12,617 bases of DNA from an uncultured Magnetococcales bacterium. GTDB lineage: Bacteria > Pseudomonadota > Magnetococcia > Magnetococcales > Magnetaquicoccaceae. Shown here piece by piece: positions 7,284 through 12,617 of this stretch. The notes under the pieces are model-generated. The model ran no database searches, had not been told where the DNA came from, and saw nothing but the letters and a program-made list of their open reading frames with translations. Numbering within the stretch: the first letter of the stretch is position 1; the number at the start of each line of letters is the position of its first letter. Location: positions 1-12,617 of the forward strand of contig CAIWLA010000075.1 in assembly GCA_903913345.1 (NCBI GenBank), in the 5' to 3' direction. The translations under genes and the position numbers were made by a program.

Positions 7284-7788
7284 TCAGGGAGCAGGTTGGT
7301 GAACCCGCAATTTGTGCTCTTAGGATCTCCTCCTCCTCGTCATGCCAACGGTGTGGACTGAGTCGGTTCTCGTTGGAGCAGACGATTCTCTACCGACGCC
7401 CGGATGACCAGATAGGCCCGTTCCCCATGGTTGACGGTGCAGGACAAAAATGGGCATTCGGTATCTGGTTCAGTTACTGACTTCGCTGAGCGCATGGGCC
7501 AATTTACCCGGATCAAGTGGGTGAAAACTGTTCTCGCAGCCGGTGCTGCCAGCGAGGTCAGACATGATTCAGCCCAGGAAGAGAAGACAAGCCCAGGTGA
7601 GGAACCGGGGAAGACCAGGTAGCTTCTGCGGACTCACCTGAAGGGGGTATGACCATTGGCCACTGCCCCTTTTTCATTTTCAAGCCCACGGGTTGGACCG
7701 AGGACTTCACCTTCCCCAAACGAGCACCTTCAAGCCTCTGGACGGCTGAAGCGCCTTGGTCCTTCCCTGATCACTTCTTCGCATGACC

Positions 7789-7802
7789 CGGATCCTGATC
7801 CG
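7789..7802. promoter_or_regulatory. Short palindrome upstream of the 282-residue gene
   Basis: cggatcctgatccg is a perfect inverted repeat with 6-bp arms and a 2-bp spacer, ending 22 bases before the start codon at 7825. It could be an operator for the rightward genes. A match this short may also occur by chance in a region of this composition. Confidence 0.3.
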
Positions 7803-7824
7803 CAGCGCATTCCACGGATGACCC

Positions 7825-8673
7825 ATGTCCATCACTCCCGAGGCCCTTCGCGGCCAGTTCAAGATCTCCCAACTCGGCCAGGTATTCGAGGCAACCCTTC
7901 ACCTCTGCATGGAGGAAGGATTTCCCCGCCACCAGCTTCACTACCAGCCCTCACCGCTCATCCCTGATGACCGTGAGAAGCGGCTGGTCCTCCCGGATGC
8001 TCAGGTGGCCTGCATCTTCGGCCTGACTCGTTTCAGTTCGCTGAACATACCCGCTGCGGATCAGGCCGCCTTCACCCGCAAGCCTCCGTATGAATCGCTG
8101 TATCTGACCTTGCCTGTCAGTGAACTCGGCAAGGCCAACCAGCGCCGGATTCGATTCCTCCAGGAGGCCGAGAATCTCTTCTTGGACCTCGCCGAACACA
8201 AGGATCGCGTGTTCGTACAGTCCGTCTCCCACCGCCGACTGGTTCATGGGCGGATCGTGGTTCGGCACCAGCCTGTTGCGGTCTTCAACCCTTCAGGGAA
8301 GGTGCTCTGGTTGCACCCGGAGGCCCTGCGATTCGGGCTCATTGATGCCGAATTTCCCCGCTCCCAGAAATGCCGCCAGCTTGACCGACCCGCCATCCAC
8401 ATCCGGAACCAGCCCGAGTTCAAGGCGCTTGATGAGGAGGGTCTTCCTATCTGGTACCACGAGGCCCGCCAGCGCCTGCACGAGGCTGGTAAGGACGACC
8501 TGATGGCTGAAGCCTTGATTGGCCTTCAAGCTCAGAGCCTGCTCCAGATCAGCATCGAGCAAGAGGCTGAGGACCAGCTTCGGACCGTGGCCCAGGAGTT
8601 CCTGACCGACTTCGAAACCTATTTCGGCATGGGCGGACTGATGCCCATGCCGGGAATTCTCGATCCTTCCTAG
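7825..8673 (+). CDS. Hypothetical protein, 282 aa
   Basis: No family recognised. It is soluble, without signal peptide or membrane helix. The first half mixes strands and helices (a QVACIFGLTRFSSL segment, then a helix ending in ENLFLDLAEHKDRVFVQ). The middle has a beta-like HGRIVVRHQPVAVFNPSGKV stretch. The last 90 residues are strongly helical and acidic (about residues 200-265). The long frame with GC-rich third positions matches the neighbouring DUF2130 gene and supports real coding. The ATG at 7825 is the first plausible start, preceded only by a weak ACGGATG signal. The DUF2130 gene follows 116 bases downstream on the same strand, so they may share a transcript. A helper or regulator of that protein is possible but unsupported by any motif. 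Confidence 0.75.
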   Translation: MSITPEALRGQFKISQLGQVFEATLHLCMEEGFPRHQLHYQPSPLIPDDREKRLVLPDAQVACIFGLTRFSSLNIPAADQAAFTRKPPYESLYLTLPVSELGKANQRRIRFLQEAENLFLDLAEHKDRVFVQSVSHRRLVHGRIVVRHQPVAVFNPSGKVLWLHPEALRFGLIDAEFPRSQKCRQLDRPAIHIRNQPEFKALDEEGLPIWYHEARQRLHEAGKDDLMAEALIGLQAQSLLQISIEQEAEDQLRTVAQEFLTDFETYFGMGGLMPMPGILDPS

Positions 8674-8720
8674 ATCCACTCTTTTAAACCCTAGGCTGCT
8701 CAGCGGCCCGCCCTACCTAC

Positions 8721-8744
8721 GTGCCTCTGCGGAGGCGCAGACAC
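8721..8744 (+). other. Leader hairpin ahead of the DUF2130 gene
   Basis: TCTGCG (8726-8731) pairs with CGCAGA (8736-8741) across a GAGG loop, extended by GTG/CAC outside a two-base bulge. It has no T-tract, so it is not a classical terminator. It sits 45 bases before the chosen start codon and could stabilise or separate the downstream message. Confidence 0.3.
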
Positions 8745-8789
8745 CTCATGCCTTCACCGAAGGCCAACCCCACGAAAGGAGTCTTCATC

Positions 8790-10364
8790 ATGAAGACCAA
8801 GCCCCTCAAGACCACCCAGAATGCCCTGATTGCATCCGGGCCCACCATCCAGTGCCCCGAGTGCGGGGCCGCCATTTCCATCACCGATGCGGTGGAACAG
8901 GCGGTCTCAGTCCGCACCGCTTCCGCTCAGGAGGCCGAGACGCGATATAGGCGACAGGAGGCAAAACTCAAGGCGGACAACGAGGCCCGATTGCGCGAAC
9001 TTGAGAACCGGCTTCAGCAGGATCACACCGAGCACCTGGAGAAGCTCCATGCCGAAAATAGCGAGGACCGGGCCGCCTTCCGCAACAGCATCGTGGAATA
9101 CAACATCATCCGGGATCGTGAAGCCGACGGTCTACGCAAGCTCCTGGATGAGGCCAAGGCGGAAGCCGCCCAGAAATTCCAGGAGGGCCGGGCTACCACC
9201 ACCACCCAGATGAAGACCCTCCAGACGCACCTGGAGAAGGCCCAGGCCGAGCAGGCCAAAGCCAAGGAAGCATTGGCCGCCGCTGAGTCGAAGGCTGCCT
9301 CCGCCCAGTTCGACCAGCGGGCCGCCTTCGAAAAGGGCCGTACCGAAGCGCTCCAGACCTCCCAGCGCCAGATGCAAGACCTCCAGAAGCTCCTGGACGA
9401 GGTGCGAACCCAGTCCCTGAACCGAGAGAAGGACCTCGACAAGCGTTTGGCTCAGTCCATCCAAGAAGCCGAAGCGCGGACCGCTGCCCAGGGGGCCCGG
9501 AAGCAGAAGGCCGACCTGGAAGCTGCCCTGGAGGCCGAGCGCGCACGGGTGCAGAAGGAGGTGGCCCGGGAGCATGCCATTGAGCAGCAGGGCCTGGAGA
9601 CCCAGATCCAGCGGCTCCGGCAGGAGATCGAGGCCCTGCACCGTAAGGCCGAGAGCGGCCCCTCCGAGGTCATCGGTGATGCGGCGGAGGAACTCCTTGA
9701 GCGGGATCTCAGGGATGCGTACCAGGGCGACGGGGATACCATCCTCCGTACCAGGAAGGGCCAGTCTGGTGCGGACTTCCTCATCACGGTCCCCCGGGCC
9801 GGGGGCCGGAAACTCCTCCTGGAGTCCAAATGGACCCAGGCCTTCGACAAGGGCTGGCTCACCAAGGCCCGCGAGGACCGGAAGAACGCCGGGGCCGAGG
9901 TGGTCGTGATCGTCACCCGCACCATGCCCAGCGGAGTCGATCACCTGGCCCAGATGGGGGATGTCTGGGTGACCAGCCACAGGACGGCCCTGGCCTTGGT
10001 CACGGCCCTGCGGCAGGGATTGGTCGCCGTGGAGCGGGCCCGCCGAGCCGCCAGCATGGATGAGGCTCGGGTGAACGAAGTGAAGGCCTACCTCAGCGGC
10101 CCGGCGTTCCGGCAGCAGGTGGAGCAGGTCGTCACCCTCGCCGCCAAGTTGGACGAGGGACTCACGCGAGAGCGCACGCAGCACGAGCGAACCTGGAAGG
10201 AGGGCCACGCGGCCTTCGAACGCATCCTCAGCGCTGCCATCGGCATCTGGACGGACCTAGAGATCCACAGCGGTCAGGGGCTGTCGCCGAGCGAGGTCAT
10301 GAGGCCTTACCTCCAACCCGAAGATGAGGCACCCAAGACGAAACGAAGGGGGCGTGCTGCATGA
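8790..10364 (+). CDS. DUF2130 protein: zinc finger, coiled coil and PD-(D/E)XK-like nuclease domain
   Basis: A 524-residue protein with the layout of the DUF2130 family. A short N-terminal zinc-binding CPECG sits at residues 22-26, a very long Ala/Glu/Gln/Arg coiled coil covers about 40-285, and the DUF2130 core covers about 290-430. The core has GADF (D329), LLLESKW (E345-x-K347) and KAREDRKNAGAEVVVIVTRTMP, the arrangement of a PD-(D/E)XK nuclease active site related to RmuC-like proteins. A further helical segment and a basic tail (KTKRRGRAA) end the protein. Cellular function of the family is not established; DNA cleavage is inferred from the fold. The ATG at 8790 is preceded by AAAGGAG at eight bases. 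A longer frame from 8721 lacks a signal and starts within a hairpin. It shares its 'coiled coil then nuclease' plan with the divergent SNIPE-like gene, without being homologous in the visible motifs. Confidence 0.88.
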   Translation: MKTKPLKTTQNALIASGPTIQCPECGAAISITDAVEQAVSVRTASAQEAETRYRRQEAKLKADNEARLRELENRLQQDHTEHLEKLHAENSEDRAAFRNSIVEYNIIRDREADGLRKLLDEAKAEAAQKFQEGRATTTTQMKTLQTHLEKAQAEQAKAKEALAAAESKAASAQFDQRAAFEKGRTEALQTSQRQMQDLQKLLDEVRTQSLNREKDLDKRLAQSIQEAEARTAAQGARKQKADLEAALEAERARVQKEVAREHAIEQQGLETQIQRLRQEIEALHRKAESGPSEVIGDAAEELLERDLRDAYQGDGDTILRTRKGQSGADFLITVPRAGGRKLLLESKWTQAFDKGWLTKAREDRKNAGAEVVVIVTRTMPSGVDHLAQMGDVWVTSHRTALALVTALRQGLVAVERARRAASMDEARVNEVKAYLSGPAFRQQVEQVVTLAAKLDEGLTRERTQHERTWKEGHAAFERILSAAIGIWTDLEIHSGQGLSPSEVMRPYLQPEDEAPKTKRRGRAA

Positions 10365-10385
10365 GAACTAGAGGCACCCCAAGTT

Positions 10386-10408
10386 GACGCCCGGCTCAGC
10401 CGGGCGTC
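10386..10408 (+). terminator. Strong hairpin after the DUF2130 gene, probable terminator
   Basis: GACGCCCGGC and GCCGGGCGTC form a perfect 10-bp GC-rich stem with a three-base loop, beginning 22 bases after the stop codon. Only a short, imperfect T-rich tail (TCTAAATG) follows, so it is either a weak intrinsic terminator or a 3'-end stabilising stem. Confidence 0.6.
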
Positions 10409-10581
10409 TAAATGTGTGGACCTTTGTAGACCTGAAGGTCCCGTCCACATGTGACCCTCCTCGTTGTAGGCCCTAGAAATACTGAGCACCCTAAGGGGGA
10501 ATGATCTTGCTTCTCTGCAATGCCCCATCGAGAGCCCGTTTTGGGCCCCCCCGATAGGTTTACAAAGACCCCGTGGTGGGC

Positions 10582-10742
10582 CGGTCGAAATTTTCGTCCG
10601 AATCGTAAACCTCAGCGATTCGCATACCTGGGTGCATGTCGACGCTCCGGAAGGCCCTGCTCGTGCCCAGGCGGGGATTCTCGGTTTGAGCAGAAAATTA
10701 CCCGAGACTGGTGGCGATTCCCTTCATCGCCAGAAAACCGAG
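10582..10742 (+). ncRNA. Candidate structured RNA or repeat cluster
   Basis: Four consecutive inverted repeats follow each other almost without gaps. They are a near-palindrome at 10582-10600 (CGAAA/TTTCG core), CGAATCG/CGATTCG (10599-10605 with 10616-10622), CCTGGG/CCCAGG (10627-10632 with 10666-10671), and CTCGGTTT/AAACCGAG (10680-10687 with 10735-10742). The last encloses a perfect TGGCGAT/ATCGCCA hairpin (10712-10732). CTCGG at 10680 could alternatively pair with CCGAG at 10702-10706, giving two exclusive forms. No known RNA family is recognised, and individual stems of this length can arise by chance. Strand is assigned only because the downstream gene is on plus. Confidence 0.3.
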
Positions 10743-10807
10743 GCAAATGGACAGTAAAAGGCGAAGACAGCGTGTAACAATCACTCATTACTACAAGGAG
10801 ATCCTCA

Positions 10808-11542
10808 ATGAAATTCCTGTTGGCCATCCTGTGTGTTGTCCTTAGCCTCGCTTGCTCAAATCCGAAGAACACTCGGATTCCGAAGGACCTGGCCAACATG
10901 GAGTCAATTAAGCCTGCCGTGGAAAAACTGAAACAGGAGGAGAAGGAACTTCTCACTGGTTATCTGATGAGGCACACCCTTGGCTCTGCAATGGGCGCTG
11001 CTTTTGGTGCCAAGTCAGATCCAATCCCTGACGGGATGACGATTGGCAAGGCCATAGACGAACAGAGCCAATTTGTTGCCAAGGTTAAGGCGAATGAGGC
11101 GACAGAGAAGGCCGCGAAGGAGAAGTTGGAGGCGGCTAGGAAAGCCCTCGCAGAGCAAATGGCCCAGGTGCTATCCGTCAAGCCATCGGAGATCAGTCTC
11201 CATCTTGCGACATTCCGTGACTACGACGTAAACAGCTATATCAAGCTAGTGTTTGTGTTCGAGAACAAGGGCCAAAAGACAATCACCGGCATTAAGGGGA
11301 TTGCGACATTTCGGGACAAATTCGGCGATGTGGTCTCAAGTCTACCCATGAAAGTGGAGGAGGAGTTGAAGTCCGGAACTGCCACGACCGTCAAATTGTC
11401 CAAGCGTTACAACCAGTTCGATCATGACGATCAGAAACTTGCAGGGCTCGATGCGAACACAGTGAAGTTCGAGCTTGCCCCGGAGGTTGTACTGTTCTCG
11501 GACGGGACAAAATTCGAGGCCCCGGCGCAAGAGAAAAAATAG
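10808..11542 (+). CDS. Putative lipoprotein with coiled-coil segment
   Basis: A 244-residue protein with an N-terminal lipoprotein signal: lysine at position 2, a hydrophobic stretch, and the cleavage box SLAC with the lipidated cysteine at residue 16, followed by serine, which would suggest outer-membrane sorting in a Gram-negative. The box is not the commonest form (serine rather than leucine at -3). A helical Ala/Lys/Glu coiled coil spans about residues 88-125. The C-terminal 110 residues form a beta-rich domain with a 'IKLVFVFENKGQKTITGIKGIATFRD' pattern like Ig-fold/FxLYD-type periplasmic domains. An AAGGAG ribosome-binding sequence precedes the ATG. The specific function is not recognised. 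The next gene starts 32 bases downstream and may be co-transcribed. Confidence 0.8.
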   Translation: MKFLLAILCVVLSLACSNPKNTRIPKDLANMESIKPAVEKLKQEEKELLTGYLMRHTLGSAMGAAFGAKSDPIPDGMTIGKAIDEQSQFVAKVKANEATEKAAKEKLEAARKALAEQMAQVLSVKPSEISLHLATFRDYDVNSYIKLVFVFENKGQKTITGIKGIATFRDKFGDVVSSLPMKVEEELKSGTATTVKLSKRYNQFDHDDQKLAGLDANTVKFELAPEVVLFSDGTKFEAPAQEKK

Positions 11543-11574
11543 GTAGGGCCGAGGTAGTGGAATAGAGAGGTTTC

Positions 11575-12617
11575 ATGCGGCAGAAGTGGACCTTGAAGGA
11601 TCTTCAGGACTTGGCCCGAGATAGTGGGGGGGAGTGCCTGAGCGGGTCCTATCTTGGAGTGAAGGCCAAACACCATTGGCGCTGTGCTGAAGGGCATGAA
11701 TGGGAAGCTCGTTCGGACAGCATTAGACGTGGAACATGGTGCAGAACCTGCCTTCATCAAGGTCTACGTTCTTCCATTGAGGAGTTCCACGCAATAGCTC
11801 TTCAGCGCGGTGGATCATGTCTTTCCACGACCTATATCAACAAGGAGTCGAAACTTCGCTGGAAATGCGCCGCTAACCATGAGTGGGAGGCGAAACCGGG
11901 AAACATCAAGACCGGTAAGTGGTGTCGGATCTGTGCAACAAAGCGGACCTCGAACGCACAGCGGAGTTCCATTGAGGAATGCCAGGCAGTAGCTATGGAA
12001 CGAGGAGGAGAATGCCTTTCCACTCTTTATGTGGACAGCAAAACCGATCTTCTTTGGCGTTGCTCTGAAGGGCACGTATGGGAGGCAAGGCCAGACAATA
12101 TCAAGTCAGGTAAATGGTGTCGGACATGTGCAACAAAGCGGACCTCAGACGCGCAGCGGGGTTCCATCGCGGAGTGTCTGGCAATTGCTATGGAACGAGG
12201 CGGGGAGTGCCTTTCCACTGTTTATGTGGACAGCCAAACCAACTTGCTTTGGCGTTGCTCTGAAGGGCATAAGTGGGAAGCTATCCCAAATAGTGTGAAG
12301 CGTGGTTCATGGTGCGTTCAGTGTTCGGGCAGGCTGAGCGAAGAAATTTGTCGAGCGGTGCTTGAACGACTCACAGGAGAGTCCTGGCCAAAAGTTCGAC
12401 CATTGTGGTTATTGAGTCCTCGCGGTGGTCGCATGGAACTTGATGGATTCTGTGAGTCCTTGTCGATTGCCTTTGAATATCAGGGTGCTCAACATTTCCA
12501 AGAAATTCCATATTTCCATAAAGATGAGCAGGCATTAGATCAGGTCCAGGCTTACGACCGGCATAAGCAATACCTTTGTGCAGAGCATGGGATCAAGCTG
12601 ATCGAAATTCCATTTAC
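11575..12617 (+). CDS. Four treble-clef zinc repeats plus Vsr-like nuclease domain, 3' end outside the window
   Basis: The frame is open to the right edge (347 complete codons). The first two thirds hold four repeats with the pattern W-x-C-x3-H-x-W-E...W-C-x2-C. Zinc ligand sets are C37/H41/C56/C59, C98/H102/C117/C120, C163/H167/C182/C185 and C228/H232/C247/C250. Each repeat is preceded by a 'GGECLSTxY' helix-strand segment. The C-terminal part from about residue 253 contains MELDG (E288, D290), AFEYQGAQH (E301, H307) and YDRHKQYLCAEHGIKLIEIPF (D328, K331). This is the layout of a Vsr/PD-(D/E)XK-like endonuclease. The zinc repeats probably bind DNA and position the nuclease; this is inference. 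The ATG at 11575 is supported by GAGAGG six bases upstream. Alternatives are a selfish or homing-type nuclease, or a defence nuclease. The domain calls are good, the role open. Confidence 0.85.
   Translation, partial: MRQKWTLKDLQDLARDSGGECLSGSYLGVKAKHHWRCAEGHEWEARSDSIRRGTWCRTCLHQGLRSSIEEFHAIALQRGGSCLSTTYINKESKLRWKCAANHEWEAKPGNIKTGKWCRICATKRTSNAQRSSIEECQAVAMERGGECLSTLYVDSKTDLLWRCSEGHVWEARPDNIKSGKWCRTCATKRTSDAQRGSIAECLAIAMERGGECLSTVYVDSQTNLLWRCSEGHKWEAIPNSVKRGSWCVQCSGRLSEEICRAVLERLTGESWPKVRPLWLLSPRGGRMELDGFCESLSIAFEYQGAQHFQEIPYFHKDEQALDQVQAYDRHKQYLCAEHGIKLIEIPF
11935..12324 (+). repeat. Two tandem 195-bp repeat units within the zinc-repeat gene
   Basis: The DNA at about 11935-12129 is repeated at 12130-12324 with an exact 195-base (65-codon) period, so no frame change occurs. 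Long stretches are nearly identical at the nucleotide level, including synonymous positions: the gcaacaaagcggacctc block, tatggaacgag, tgcctttccact, tttatgtggacagc and ggcgttgctctgaagggca. Similarity is strongest in the first two thirds of the unit and weaker at its end. The earlier repeats are diverged (the first to second period is 61 codons), which points to recent duplication of the third and fourth units. Confidence 0.85.

Larger units (their letters stand above)
7248..7824. other. Divergent intergenic region between the two strands' gene groups
   Basis: 577 bases without a convincing gene separate the leftward SNIPE-like operon from the rightward genes, so promoters for both should lie here. 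Short open frames exist on the plus strand but have no ribosome-binding sites or recognisable products. I note the TATAAC box near 7280 and the palindrome at 7789-7802. Two weak inverted repeats are also visible: CTCGC...GCGAG near 7530-7560, and AAGGGG...CCCCTT at 7641-7671 followed by T-rich sequence. No attachment site, IS end or tRNA remnant is seen. Confidence 0.5.
10365..10807. other. 443-base non-coding region rich in inverted repeats
   Basis: No convincing gene lies between the DUF2130 gene and the lipoprotein gene. Besides the 10-bp hairpin there is a GGACCTT/AAGGTCC hairpin (10418-10441). It competes with a TGTGGAC/GTCCACA pairing (10415-10421 with 10443-10449). A further group of stems at 10582-10742 is listed separately. 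A plus-strand frame at 10520-10777 has no ribosome-binding site and crosses these stems, so I do not call it. The region probably contains the promoter of the lipoprotein gene, but I see no clean pair of boxes. Confidence 0.5.

Noticed and set aside
7641..7671. AAGGGG...CCCCTT inverted repeat followed by T-rich sequence, a possible terminator
   Set aside because: The stem is only 6 bp with a 19-base loop and no gene ends nearby on the plus strand, so it is not listed as a feature.
8721..8789. Upstream start of the DUF2130 gene at a GTG codon
   Set aside because: It lies inside a hairpin, has no ribosome-binding sequence, and yields an arginine-rich tail; the ATG at 8790 follows AAAGGAG.
9132..10208. 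Long open frame of 358 codons on the minus strand opposite the DUF2130 gene
   Set aside because: It is an antisense shadow caused by GC-rich third positions; the product is a leucine/glycine-rich sequence without any domain, and the plus-strand gene has clear motifs.
10386..10742. CRISPR array, retron RNA or integron attC site
   Set aside because: There are no regularly spaced direct repeats, no reverse transcriptase or cas gene in the window, and no matching attC core sequences.
10520..10777. Plus-strand frame of 85 codons in the non-coding region before the lipoprotein
   Set aside because: There is no ribosome-binding site, the product is arginine/proline/tryptophan-rich without pattern, and the frame runs across several inverted repeats.
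11815..12218. Minus-strand frames with repeated similar products opposite the zinc-repeat gene
   Set aside because: Their resemblance to each other only reflects the 195-bp DNA repeat of the plus-strand gene.

Overview
The window looks like a defence or accessory island from a Gram-negative bacterium. The Gram-negative call rests on one predicted lipoprotein and on gene style; I cannot name the phylum. Base composition is mosaic. The genes between about 3870 and 10364 are GC-rich with GC-ending codons, while both ends (1-3550 and 10808-12617) are visibly closer to balanced. That suggests modules of different origin placed side by side. I see no rRNA, tRNA, CRISPR array, integrase or transposase.

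Layout. Everything from 1 to 7247 is read on the minus strand and everything from 7825 to 12617 on the plus strand, divergent around a 577-base gene-free stretch. In minus-strand reading order the first group (7247 to 3870) holds three tightly packed genes. They are a membrane-anchored DUF4041 / GIY-YIG nuclease of the SNIPE type (anti-phage nuclease acting at DNA entry), an undescribed 61-residue proline-rich protein, and a protein with a J-domain set inside beta-propeller-like repeats. The second group (3553 to 1, running off the left edge) holds a DUF4258 small protein, an unrecognised 188-residue protein, a YqaJ-type PD-(D/E)XK exonuclease and a superfamily II DEAH helicase whose 3' end is outside the window. 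A perfect 8-bp-arm palindrome sits just ahead of the DUF4258 gene and is a good operator candidate.

On the plus strand there is an unrecognised 282-residue protein, followed by a zinc-finger / coiled-coil / DUF2130 nuclease-fold protein. A strong hairpin and a 440-base non-coding stretch with several consecutive inverted repeats come next. The strand ends with a small lipoprotein and a protein with four treble-clef zinc repeats joined to a Vsr-like nuclease domain, truncated by the right edge.

Functionally, four separate nuclease-fold proteins (GIY-YIG, YqaJ, DUF2130, Vsr-like) and one helicase lie in 12.6 kb. The most promising unit is the SNIPE-like nuclease with its two co-directional partners, a possible multi-gene version of a defence known mainly as a single protein. 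The helicase plus YqaJ pair is the second candidate. Functions are inferred from sequence motifs and remembered family features only.
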